The position numbers were made by a program, and so were the translations under genes. Below the pieces are notes generated by a model that searched no databases, had not been told where the DNA came from, and was given only the letters and a program-made list of their open reading frames with translations. 64,000 nt of DNA from Phialocephala subalpina (Eukaryota; Ascomycota; Leotiomycetes; Helotiales; Mollisiaceae): positions 3,060,748-3,124,747 of the forward strand of contig FJOG01000003.1 in NCBI GenBank assembly GCA_900073065.1. The letters run 5' to 3'. Positions 32,827 through 44,056 of this stretch are shown here, one piece after another. Every line of letters starts with the position of its first letter. The stretch's first letter is position 1.

Positions 32827-35156
32827 ATGGATCCAGATAATCTGCGCACCGCGTCGCTATATATCAACAATCAGCTATTGAGCAGAGGACTGTTACGGAA
32901 TGGACAGAGTATTGATTTCGCGAGGCCGGATAGGGGTGAGGGAGGGTTGGAGACGAATATGGGGAGGGTGATGAGTGTGGTTAATGATTTGATTTTGAGG
33001 AGAGATGTGAGTTCTTGCTTTTTTCTACTGTCTTGTTATTTACATCTTGTCTCTTTTGCTGTGGTTAAGGCGAGGGATTGGTGGTTTGGAGGATTAGGAG
33101 GCCTGAGAGGAATGGGAATATGGGAGAAAAGGAGAGGAGAGACAGAGAAGGGAAATAGGCATGATAGGTGCTGATATATTCACAGCGCGACGCAACCCAA
33201 CGCGAAACCCTAACAACAACCCTCCGCACCCTCCGCGCCGACACCCTCCGCCAAACCACCGACCTCGAACGCCTGAATACCAAATCCCTCGAATTGCAAC
33301 GCAAACTCGCAATCTCAGACTCCACCGAACGTTCCCTAAAACTACAACTCAAAACCGCAGATTCCTTGCAAAAAACGATGAAAGAAGAGATGGCAAGAAT
33401 GAAAGCATTGGTACAACAAACGAGAAACCAGTGTGCGATTGAGGTTAGGAAGAGGGAGAGGACGATCGAGGGGTTGAAGAAACATGTTGGTGAGGGACGG
33501 CAGAGGGGTGGTGGGAAGGTGGTGGGTGTTAGGGAGATTACGGTTGTGGGGGGTGTTGGCGAAGAGAAGATGGGACAGGGAGGGAGTACGATGGATGAAG
33601 GGTATGATTTGAGGAGTGAGACGAATGAGTTTCTTACTGAACTTGCGAGGGGGTTGTCAGAGGAGAACGAGAATCTGGCAGCTTTGGTGAGACGCACATT
33701 CGAGAGTCTGAAAAGTTTGAGTGGATGGGAGAAAGAAGTACAGAGCTCGGAAATGGTTTCAGTTGTTGAAATGGGATATGAGAATTTGGCGGGGGATATG
33801 GATGCTGTGCTCGAGCATGTTAGGACCCTGCTCACGAATCCAAGTTTCGTCCCACTGGAGGAGGTGGAGGTCAGAGAGGAGGAGATTCACAGGTTGAGAG
33901 AGGGGTGGGAGAGGATGGAGAGTAGGTGGAGAGAGGCGGTGCAGATGATGGATGGGTGGAGAAAGAGGATGGCGAGGAGTGGACAGACGGTCAACCTTGA
34001 GGAGTTGAAGATGGGCCTTCTTCTCAGCCCGTTGAAGGAGAAGGATGAGCAGGTACAGCACCAACTTTCTACTCTGATGGAGGAAGTCGAGGAAGGAGAT
34101 ACGCAAGCGGACATCGATGCTATGGATGAGTCGGAGATGCCGGACCCTGTTGAGCCAGACTTCGACGAGGATCTCGACGATTCAGATTCCAGTCTATTCG
34201 AAGACGAGCCAGCTGAGGAAGAGATCTCCGAAGAAGTCTCAGAAGAACAAATGGATGAAGAGGAAGAACCAAACTACACGATCCACTCGATATCGACAGC
34301 CTCTCCTGGCCCACCACCACAACTGTCACCTCTCAAAGAAACAAGCGGAAACAAGTCAGCTCCCAGTCCTCCCCGGAAGGAAAGAGAAGGCTTCACCGCC
34401 ATAATCGAAGAAAATACCTACGACCTTCTCCAACTCGAATCCTCCCCCAAACGCCTCAAATCCCAGAAATCAACACCGCAAACCAAGTCAACACCTCAAA
34501 CCAGCACCCGCCAACAGCAGAAAGCTACTCCGACGCCTCTACCAACAACAAGAATCACCCCTCCAGAACCAGAAGATGAGATATCCCTTCTCAAAGCAAC
34601 TAATACAGCTCTCCCTCCACCGCGCAGACGAGACCGCTCCTTGTCACCAGATAAAACTTCCCGCGCAAACTCAAACTCAACGCCGAGATTAAACCCTAAC
34701 GCAACACCGAGATTACAGAGAAGTAATGAGAGTAGATTACCGAGACCAAGAGAACAGCCTCCAATGCAGAGCCCACTCACAATGGCTAGTATAGCAGCCA
34801 AGCTAGCTGCGTCAGAAAGAGAAGCTGATGCGGCGAGGGTGAGGGCAAAGATTAAGGCTGCGAGAGCCAACCGCACGGCCACTAATAATCAGGATAAGAA
34901 GCTTATGCCGCCGCCTGAGAAGCCTGCTAGGAAGGAGGTAGGGGAGATGGAGGTTGATGAGTTGGCTCAAGATGAGAGGGTTATAGGTGAAGGCGGAAAT
35001 GGGGAAGGGGAGGAGAGAAGTAGAAAGAGGAAGGCGCCAGCGAGGGATTTGGGGAGGCAAAAGGCGAGTAGGAGGAGGAGTACATTGAGTCCTTGGGAGT
35101 TGGAGAGTTTGATTCTTGGGACTGCTGCTGCTAGTCCAAGCAAGGTCGAGAGTTAG
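32827..35156 (+). CDS. Afadin/alpha-actinin-binding (ADIP) domain coiled-coil protein, TinA-like
   Basis: Coiled-coil protein of the family that includes Aspergillus TinA, a NIMA-interacting protein acting at spindle pole bodies in mitosis. Exons 32827-33006 and 33186-35156 (179-bp intron) give 716 aa. The N-terminus, LRTASLYINNQLLSRGLLRNG, is the ADIP start. Residues 60-150 form a long heptad-rich coiled coil (LRADTLRQTTDLERLNTKSL, LKLQLKTADSLQKTMKEEM). The middle is acidic (EEEISEEVSEEQMDEEEE), followed by Ser/Pro/Thr-rich sequence. A second helical patch (SIAAKLAASEREADAARVRA) and a basic tail end the protein. Localisation to microtubule-organising centres is inferred from the family. The closing WELESLILG motif looks conserved-like, but its function is unknown. 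Confidence 0.82.
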
Positions 35157-36031
35157 TGCCGAGTGCGTGATTATGGATGCAAGTATAAAGCTGGCGTTCT
35201 TGCTTACTTTTGGGTTTCGGTTCTCTGGTATGAGACATGAGATATGACTTGCATGTCGAATGCCTGCCTGCATTTGGGTGAATGGCGGATTGTATGTTGT
35301 GTTGTATACAGTATAGACTTGGTTGTACGAGCAGAGCAACATAAGGGGTGCGGTAATACCATTGATGATTTCTGAGAACTTGTCTGCGTTGAAATTCATA
35401 TTGTATCTGTCCTTCGATTGACGTTTCCAACTGCTAGACCTTTCCAAGTTTTGTTGTTCAGCATCAAATAATAACATCCCAAATATCCCTTTGGTCTGAC
35501 TATATTTCCTCTTCTAACATTTTGCAACGATCTGGAAATGTTTCTCTTGAGTCTCAAAGAGACATGTCACACTGCTTTATAGTCGTTTAAGCAAATCCGA
35601 ATAAAGGGGAATGTGATACGAAAGGGGCAGGCCAAAAAATAAAAATAAAAATAAAAAACATACGCAGGACCAGCATGAGAGAAAATTTGTGCGTATTTAA
35701 TCTTATATGACGCGCTTGGGACTTAATGATCATCGGTATGGGTGGGGCTGGACTGGAGAAGGAAGAGGAGGTGATGGGATAGAAGAGGTTGTTGAATGTT
35801 CCTCGTGGTTGGGGACATTGAGTTATGGAACCTTCTTGGTGGAGAGTAGAGATGTAAATATTCCTTGATATTACAGTACTTGTGCTGAGTTCTGGATCAC
35901 AAGAACAGCACGTAGAATGAGGGGAAGACCTGACACTTACAATGTTCAAGATCGTGAAAGCTTCTTAGACATGTATAGCGCTCTATCTAGTCTCGAACAT
36001 TGCGCTCTCCCTCTTCCTCTCATCCAATCCA
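35157..36031. other. Convergent intergenic region
   Basis: Between the TinA-like gene (plus) and HAD gene (minus), so both 3' UTRs end here. An A-rich repeat (AAATAAAAATAAAAATAAAA) lies at 35636-35655. No gene supported. Confidence 0.5.
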
Positions 36032-37572
36032 CTACAACTTCGCAACCTCCTCCTTCTTCCTCACAACAGGCTTGACAGCTATCCTCGGATGCTCCCCCGC
36101 CAACTGCATCCCCGTAACATCCTCCAACTCATCAACAGCCTCAAACGCCCTCCCAAGATGTACCCTAATAGTTCTAAACCCCGCCTTCTTCCCCGCCTTC
36201 AAATTCTCCCCAATATCATCCAAAAACACAACCTCCTCCGCCCTCACCCCTTCTTTCCAACCTAACCTCTTTCCTTGCTCTGTATCTCGATTCGCTTTAG
36301 CATACTCATTCACCATCTCCAACGCCAGCGCATAAATCTCTGGACTCGGTTTCCTCAGTCCAACATGCGCACTTGAAACGAAGACATCGAAGATGCGGCG
36401 GATATCTTTCTCAGAGGGAGGGTTAGCATAAGGATGATTTGTTGGAAATATCACAGTATTGCTTAATGCAGAAAGTATGAATCTCCCACTCTCTTTTAGC
36501 TTTTGGAGAGCGGGGTACATCCAAGGGTCGAAATCCCGGGATTTGCTCATCATTTTCCAGAATACTTCTTCGCCGTCTATCTTCGGTAGTGGGGGGATTT
36601 CTTTGGGGAGAGAGGGGTCATTTTGGCGGGAGGTGGTGTAGAAGGTGGACCAGAGGGAGGAGTTGTGGAGGTCGGATGTGAAGCCACGGAAGAAGGAGGC
36701 GTCGATGGGGATTTCGCCGCGTTCGAGACGGTGCCAGAAGCCGTTGGGGGAGGTGCGGGATACTGTGATGTGTTAGTGTGTTATTTTGAGGAAATAACAA
36801 TGGTGAGAGGTATGGAAGCTCCATCTGGGGGGAGATGATAGGCGGAATGGGGAGGCGAGAGAAAGAAAGGGATTGCTTACTGGAGTGGTTTATCCAGCCG
36901 GGCGGGATGCCATGAGCGATTTCGTGGTCGAGGATTGCTTGGAAGGGGGATACAACCTTGAGGGAGAAGCGTTAGTGATCATGAAGGAAGAGTAGAGCCG
37001 CGAAGGGTTCGAGGAGTTAGTGATACGGCCGAGAAAGATGAATGTGACGAGACAAAAGCCAAAAGAACGTCCTCATTGGAATAAGCAGACCTTGAGTGGG
37101 GGATATTGAAGTGATTTCTGAAGGGAAATCTTCGGTGAAACTTGGAAGGTGCAGTGGCAGGCGCGTTTGTCGCCGAAGAAAACACTGTTTGTAACAGCCA
37201 TTGAAAAGCATATGCGTGACCTCGTTCTCTAGATAAAGATACATGCATATGACCTTGAATATGAATGATGACCGGAAGCTTTGTTCCAGACCATATTGCC
37301 AACGACTTCAACGGAAGCAAGCTGCCTTCGAGTAAGACGGCAATTGCGCACTCAAGAAGCAGAACATCGAGATACCATTATCCATCGGAACTACTTGATA
37401 GAGCATGTTTGAGATAGCAAATAAATTCAAAGGACTAGTGAACGCTTTTGAAAAGAGCTTTTCCTTACACAAACTCCCCCAATATCAAACAGCCTTGAAA
37501 GAAGTTAGTCAAGAATGGCGGGGTACAAAGGTCCGAAACTTACAGGACTTTTGGTTGATTTGAAGGTGGCAT
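36032..37572 (-). CDS. HAD-superfamily hydrolase (epoxide-hydrolase N-domain-like phosphatase)
   Basis: Haloacid-dehalogenase-type hydrolase, probably a small-molecule phosphatase. Exons 37572-37544, 37493-37469, 36956-36881 and 36762-36032 give 286 aa. Motif I is assembled from three exons: KVLLFDIGGVCVVSPFQAIL, with the nucleophile Asp13; the second motif-I Asp is replaced by Gly, as in many FDxGGV proteins. Motif II is LSALSN, the Lys is in GLRKPSPEIY, and motif III is VVFLDDIGENLKAGKKAGF. The intron between exons 2 and 3 is 512 bp, far larger than any other in the window. The second exon is only 25 nt. It is divergent to RPL5 with 497 bp between starts. Confidence 0.93.
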
Positions 37573-38069
37573 GATTGATTCTATACTTTCTAACACGAAC
37601 TCCACAGGAAAGTCCTCTTGTGACATTGAAAACCCGATAGAAAAGAGAGAATAAACATTGAAGGGGAATGATTACAGGACATCGACGAGGCAAGCCGAGG
37701 TTCGTCGGCCACAACACAGTTCACCGCCTCCCAATTAAGAAACTTGTATCACGTGTAACGGCACAAATGAAGTCTGACATTTTGTGCCTTATTAGGCCTT
37801 GAAACGAATATGCAGTACTGAATGAATTGAAGGGGTAATTGCAATTGATTTCCGGTACAATATTGATTGTCTTGACTAGAACTGATGTTCTAGTGGAGAG
37901 AGGTCGTTCGAGGTCGTCGACAACCCTTCAAAAATTCATGGCTGCAAGGCTGGTGGGGCTAAGCGAGGCGCACAAAGATTTCGATACACAAATTCGAAAG
38001 TTCTTCTTTCACTCTTCCTTCCAAACCACGACAACTTCAACCCAGCAATAGTGCGGTCAATCTGTCAAG
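37573..38069. other. Divergent promoter between HAD hydrolase and RPL5
   Basis: 497 bp shared by two divergent genes. No other gene is supported. No specific ribosomal-protein promoter motif was recognised. Confidence 0.5.
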
Positions 38070-39190
38070 ATGGTGAGTTAATACGACTACTGCATTGTCT
38101 GCGCTCTGCAGGCAATGTCCCCGCGATCAAAGTTCCTCGAAAGAGCAGAAATGCCAAAGAGAACTTGAGAGTCCCTGCAGAATGTTCGGATCTTGATCTG
38201 AAATGCCAACTGCGGATTCGAGGATATGGGCTAATGATTGATTGCAGCCTTTCACCAAGCTGGTCAAGAACTCTGCGTACTACAGGTCAGTATCTGCGAG
38301 CTCCTCATCGTCGTTCAGTGCTGATTGTCAACAGTCGCTACCAGACCAAGTACAAGCGCCGTCGTGTTGGAAAGACCGATTACTATGCCCGCAAGCGTCT
38401 CATCACCCAAGCCAAGAACAAGTACAATGCGCCCAAGTACCGTCTCGTCGTCCGATTCACCAACCGCGATATCATCATGCAGATCGTGACCTCCGAGATC
38501 ACTGGTGACAAGGTCTTCTGCGCCGCCTACTCCCACGAGCTCCGCGCCTACGGTATCGAACACGGTCTTACCAACTGGGCCGCCGCATACTGCACTGGTC
38601 TTCTCATCGCCCGTCGTGTCTTGAAGAAGCTCGGTATGGATGAGGACTTCGAAGGTGTTGAGGAGGCTGATGGAGAGTACAAGCTCACCGAGCAATCTGA
38701 GTCGGAGCGTCGTCCATTCAAGGCCTTCCTCGATGTTGGTCTTGCCCGTACTTCCACTGGTGCTCGTGTCTTCGGTGCCATGAAGGGTGCTTCCGACGGT
38801 GGCATTCTCATCCCCCACTCAGAGAACAGATTCCCAGGTTTCGACATCGAAACCAAGGAGCTCGATGCCGAGACCCTCCGCAAATACATCTACGCTGGTC
38901 ACGTCGCTGAGTACATGGAGACCCTTGCTGACGACGATGAGGAGCGATACAAGTCCCAATTCCAAGGCTACATCGATGACGAGATTGAGGCTGATGGATT
39001 GGAGGAGTTGTACCAGGAGGCTCACAAGGCTATCCGTGAAGATCCTTTCAAGAAGGTCGATGAGGCCGGCGAGAAGAAGAGCAAGGAGGAGTACAAGAAG
39101 GAGTCGCTGAAGTTCAAGGGCCGCAAGGCTACCAAGGAGGAGAAGTTGGAGAGAGTCAAAGCCAAGATCGCTGCTCTCAAGGAGGAGTAA
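38070..39190 (+). CDS. rpl5: 60S ribosomal protein L5 (uL18)
   Basis: Ribosomal protein that binds 5S rRNA and carries it into the large subunit. Exons 38070-38072, 38248-38285 and 38335-39190 give 298 aa. The first exon is the ATG alone, with GTGAGT starting immediately after it; introns are 175 and 49 bp. The protein begins [20 protein letters not shown] and contains [70 protein letters not shown] and [17 protein letters not shown]. It matches the family end to end; the tail is Lys/Glu-rich. Codon use is strongly biased towards C-ending codons, as expected for a highly expressed gene. Confidence 0.98.
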
Positions 39191-40180
39191 ACTTCCGTCT
39201 GCTTGCATTTTCGCGCTTCTACACCCTTCAAAGGCTCTGCAATCACGGCATGGACATCATGAGGAGTTATGGCTGCACAAAAATACCTGAATCATGCGAT
39301 GACATCCAACCTCCAAACAAATCTTTATTTGCACCATGTACTCTGAATGTGACGAAGTTCATGACTGCTCCCTTTTTGCATACTGTGAATGTGAGAAATA
39401 GAGAGGCATGGGCTCTTTTATCGAACTTTTGAACATGCCACACGCAGCCAAATGCAGCAATTATCTAACAAGTTTAAGTAATCACCTCTGCATGGACCTG
39501 TGACCTCACACAACCACATACCGCTCACAAAAACCCTGGTCCGGGCGAAGCCCGGTGTACGGGCAGGTACGGGCCTGTTTCTCGCAAAGCGGGGGAAACA
39601 TGGAAACGCAAGTCCACACTTCACTGACCAGAACGCAGTTAGGATTATTAATGAAGTCAAATAGTGTCAAAGACATCATTCCGGGGCGTTTTCTCGATCG
39701 GCCCATAGACTTGGTTCGTGCAGGTGTGTGGGAAGTTCCCTTTAATCTAGATCGGTCTCCGATGCTCCCCAGACGAATAGCCTTTCGGCCCACTCTCTTA
39801 GTGAGCACATGACGGTAGGACAACCTCGCCTTCCCACATCTCCCAGTTCCAGTGCACAACAATCACATTAAGGTCACGATCCCTCTCCAGGACAGTCATT
39901 GTTGTACCTCGTACCGATATTACAAACCAGTCGACACTGGCGACGACGGCGAGCGCATTCACAATTCCTGCGCACCATGGCTTTGAATCTTCAATGCTAA
40001 TCGGCTTATCTCAGCTGAGCTTAATTGCCGTCCACAATACCGAACTGCCACTGATATCTGCAACGATCTGTCCACGACAACAAAGGAGTGTGCAAAGATG
40101 GAGAGCGTTCATGGAGTAGATGTGAGCTGGATGAGCAAGCATACAAGTCATAGCAGCAATGCCAAAGGTACGTCTGGAGA
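39191..40180. other. Intergenic region with a perfect small hairpin
   Basis: 990 bp without a supported gene. At 39541-39555 CCGGGC-GAA-GCCCGG forms a perfect 6-bp stem with a 3-nt loop. It is followed by two copies of GTACGGGC (39557-39564 and 39567-39574). An alternative first exon for the downstream gene could begin at the ATG at 40098. Confidence 0.45.
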
Positions 40181-43100
40181 ATGGCCCATGGATCCTGTCA
40201 ACGATCCCCCCAGCCTCGTCCGGTTTTTCAACACCAGAAAGAGTTGACACGATTCTCTACAGACAACAATTCACGGCCGCATACATCTCGAGCTAGCACG
40301 ACTCCTATACCCGAAAAGAACCATTCGATAGCACACAATGGCAATGGCCACCCTGAGATCGAGCATGAGCGGACTCCCCCAAAAGCTATACCTACCCGAC
40401 CCAACTATTCTCGGAGCGCCTCCTCCGAAAAGACAGTGACGCTGAATGGGAGTCTGCCAAGACCCAGTTCAGTGTCTCCAAATACTTCGAGGCGGAATTC
40501 TTGGTTGTCCAGCATCTCTTCAAAGTTTGGAGCACATAACGCCCAAGTACCACCTAGCACTCCTCCAGCTTCCACAACGCCACCCTCTACCGACCCTCCA
40601 GTACCTACCGGTCCTCAAGCCCCGAAGAACGCAATACTGCCACATGTTCAGAAGGTCGTGGGCGATGCACCATATACACCAGCTCCTCCAAGGACTGGAC
40701 AGCCCAGCTTTTTACAAAGTGCTCTGCGGAGGTTATCTAGCTCTGGAGGTCAGTTAGCTCCACAAGTGAAAGGTGTGCATCATGGGATATGCGAACGAAA
40801 AGTGTTGAATGTGGATCATAATCGGGAACGCTGTCGGATATCAGACCTTGACCAGTCGAAGTTACGGCGTGTAGCATTCTGTGTTGATGTTGAGATTGCG
40901 AGTGGGCCACGATATCATGATGAAGATTATGAAGAAGAGAAACGAAAGGAGAAGAAGGAAAAGAAGAGGATGGAGAAGGGCGAGGGTCTGGCTCTGAAAC
41001 AACCGGAAGCTATCAAAGAACAAAAAGAGGCGGATGGTGTTGTCAAAGCTACTGGGGAGCAACTGCCCACACCTGGCAAAGAGGTCTTCGAGGCTACGAC
41101 AAGTGAAGTGGCAGAAGAAGCCGCTGGTGAAAAGGACAATACCAAGAAAAAAGAGAAGAAGAAGCGTAGTGAGGAAGAGCGGAAAGCCAGAAAAGAGAAA
41201 AAGCGAAAGTTGGCAGAGGCAAACGGAACTGTGCCGGTCGAGTTGGTCAGAGATGGTGACAGCTCTGGGACCAACACCCCCAATGGAACGGGAACGCCGA
41301 GAACTCAAGCTTCACCTACCACAGACCCAGTACGAATCTATCGACGATGCTGCCAATTACGAGAAACGCCCATTCTGAAAAAGATCACTGAACAGCTGAC
41401 TGCCTTGTCGACGAGAACATCAAGTACTGGGGTGGTATGCAAGTTGGATCTTACCGGATATTGGCTTCAGCTTCCGGACCTGGTTACTCTTGGAGACTAC
41501 TTGGCTGTAGTACCCGTGAAAGAGCTAGTCATGGAAAACTGTGGTCTCAGCGATGAGGGTGTTCGCGTCATCCTCGCAGGATTACTGGCAGCCAAATGTC
41601 CTGACTGGGAGAGGCGGAATGCCCGCAAAGGGAAATGGGGAGAAGTACCTCAGGGTGGTGTTGTGGAACGAGTCGTTTTCAAGAACAACACTAAGATTGG
41701 ACGAGATGGCTGGCGGTACATATCCACATTTCTAACCATGTGCCGGTCTCTCAAATCCATCGACTTGTCCAAAGTACCATTTCCTCAGCCAGTAACTCCT
41801 CCGCACACTCCACCTGCTCACGGACCCAATCATCTTACGCGAACAAATACGTCAAACTCAACCGCAGAGACAGCCTGCGTACTCGGAAGAGCCATCGGTG
41901 AGCGTTTGGGAGGTAGAGAATTCGAGCTGCTGAATATGGCGGAATGCGGCTTGACGACTGAACAGTTGGGAAGCCTCATCGATGGGGTCATAAAGTCTGG
42001 TTTACGACGTCTCGGCATTGCCGGTAACAGCATCACTTCTGAGGGAATGCATCATGTCGCTCGATTTATCCGAGAAGGGAAATGTGAGGGTTTAGATCTG
42101 GGCGGGAATGACCTCAAGGATCAGCTAGGGGTCATTGCAAATGCGTTGGATGACAACAATCAACTCTACGCCTTGAGTTTAGCGGACTGCAACCTTACCC
42201 CAGACTCTCTGTGGGCCTTGTTCCCGGCATTGGCGAAGCTGAAGAACTTCCGGTTTATTGATCTATCTCAGAACCATGGCTTGTTCGATTCGGAACCTAG
42301 TGCGCTCTCATTACTAAGAAGGTATGTGATCATTTCTCTTCTGCAGTCTTCATTGGACGAGAGTTGCGAAAGGGGTTTCCTAAGTCGGAAAGTAATACGG
42401 TGCGGCTGACAATGCGGCTCAAACCGCCTCGGCCGAACTCCTCCCGTCTTTCAACTTCAGCCCTATGCGTTCAGCCCTATGATCGCATGGAACACGTTGC
42501 CTTCCCCTCCATTGGGTCTCTTCGCACCCCAATGATATGCTTCATGCCGTCTGCTGTTGTATTCGTCCTCTTCAACGAGTTGCTGACGCTGTCTCAGATA
42601 TTTACCCAAGCTGCCGACTCTGAAGCGAATACATCTGACTGATGTCTCGATGACTTCCGAACAGGCTATTGCTCTTGCAGAAATCCTTCCGGAATCCCCG
42701 AATCTTGCTCATGTGAACATCATGGAGAATCCTGGGTTGGCAGTCCTTGCAGATGCAAAGGATGAAGCCAACCAAGAAGAGGCTTGTGCATTGTATGCAT
42801 CTCTCATGGCGGCCGTCCGTGTTTCAAAGACGATCATCTGCATAGACATTGAAGTGCCGTCTCCTGAATCGAGCGAAATCGTGAAAGCGTTGGCCAAACA
42901 AGTGGTTGCTTACTGCTTGTGGAATATGGAGCGCGGCCCAGTAGCTGAGATCAGCGAAGCTGCAGCATCAATTTCAGATCCTCACGGAGGTGAGAAGGAG
43001 GTTGCAGTTCCTGATGTGTTGTTGCATCTTGTTGGCCATGTCGAAGGCTTCCACGAAAACCACGATGATGACGAGCCGGCGCCTGATGACGACTACGTGA

Positions 43101-44056
43101 TTGGTGGTACGGGTGTAGTCAAGGCATTGGGCATTTGTCTAAGGAACAGAGGTAATGATTCGAGGAGACCTTCCGCAGATCGGACATTTTCAGGCTATTC
43201 GCAAGGTGGCCGTGGTTCGGAGACCCCGACAACCCCTGTCAGTGGTGGCAAGGCCAAGGATATGTCAAAGAATCTACTCGGAAGTGCTCGAAAGATACGA
43301 GCGCGATTACAACCTGCCTTGGTCAAAGAAGCGCGGTCTGCAGATCGAAACAATTATCGTGAGTACCTTACCGAGGCAGCTTTGACCAATCATGCTAACC
43401 GCCTCCCAGACCGACTACTATTCCTTGATCAAACTCTCGAGGGCATGATCAAACGATTCGAAGACGAATTCCCAGAGACGCGACTCCCAACAGCCATTAC
43501 CTCACCGCCTTTACCTGACATGAGTCAAGCCAGCCCATCAGAGAGCTTAGAATTGAGCATTGGAGGCGACGGACAAGGATCCTTCTCCGATACCGAACCA
43601 ACTCCCTTCGAAGCACCCATGTCAGACGCAGAAGAAGACGACCACATCCGTCCCATGCTTTCACGACACAACTCGGACGTCTCCCTCGCCTCACGCGCCC
43701 TATCCCAAGAAGAAGGTCGCATGCACAGATTCGGACAGCAGTTCCGGCGCGATATCCTGAAACCTGATCTAGAAGACCATGAACATGGTACGACTGGTCG
43801 AGAGGAACAACCTAGACATCTGCAACTGCTGAGAGCCATGGTTGATGGTCTAGGTGGAGAGGAAATCAAGAATAAGATGAATAGCCAGGGTCATGAAGCC
43901 GTTATGGAAGAGCTGAATAATGAGGCTAGTCTTTTGAGGAGGCAGTTGATGGAGCAGGATCCGGAGGGGTGGGAGAAGTTTAGGGAGAGTCAGGAGGTGG
44001 CGATGAGGAATTCGAGGTTGGCGGGGTTGGAGAGGAATGTTAGTGCTATTGAGTAG
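40181..44056 (+). CDS. Large leucine-rich-repeat protein, Mhp1-like (cell-wall/cytoskeleton associated)
   Basis: Conserved fungal LRR protein of the type usually annotated as Mhp1-like. Exons 40181-42321, 42598-43358 and 43410-44056 give 1182 aa. Residues 1-210 are Ser/Pro-rich and disordered (HQKELTRFSTDNN near the start). A short ICERKVLNVDHNRERCRI segment and a Lys/Glu-rich charged stretch with TTDPVRIYRRCCQLRETPIL follow. The RNase-inhibitor-type LRRs run from VCKLDLTGYWLQLP through LVMENCGLSDEGV, LGIAGNSITSEG and LSLADCNLTPDSL to HVNIMENPG. The C-terminus is acidic, then helical. Intron 43359-43409 is 51 bp, stop-free and 3n, so an unspliced frame stays open; GTGAGT, CTAAC and CCCAG support splicing. 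The N-terminus is ambiguous: an exon at 40098-40121 joined to 40211 is also in phase and gives MESVHGVD. Confidence 0.87.

Noticed and set aside
36979..37320. 113-aa minus-strand frame
   Set aside because: It lies inside the 512-bp HAD intron on the same strand; no domain and no independent promoter seen.
38315..38818. 167-aa minus-strand frame
   Set aside because: Antisense shadow of RPL5, caused by strong codon bias in the ribosomal gene.
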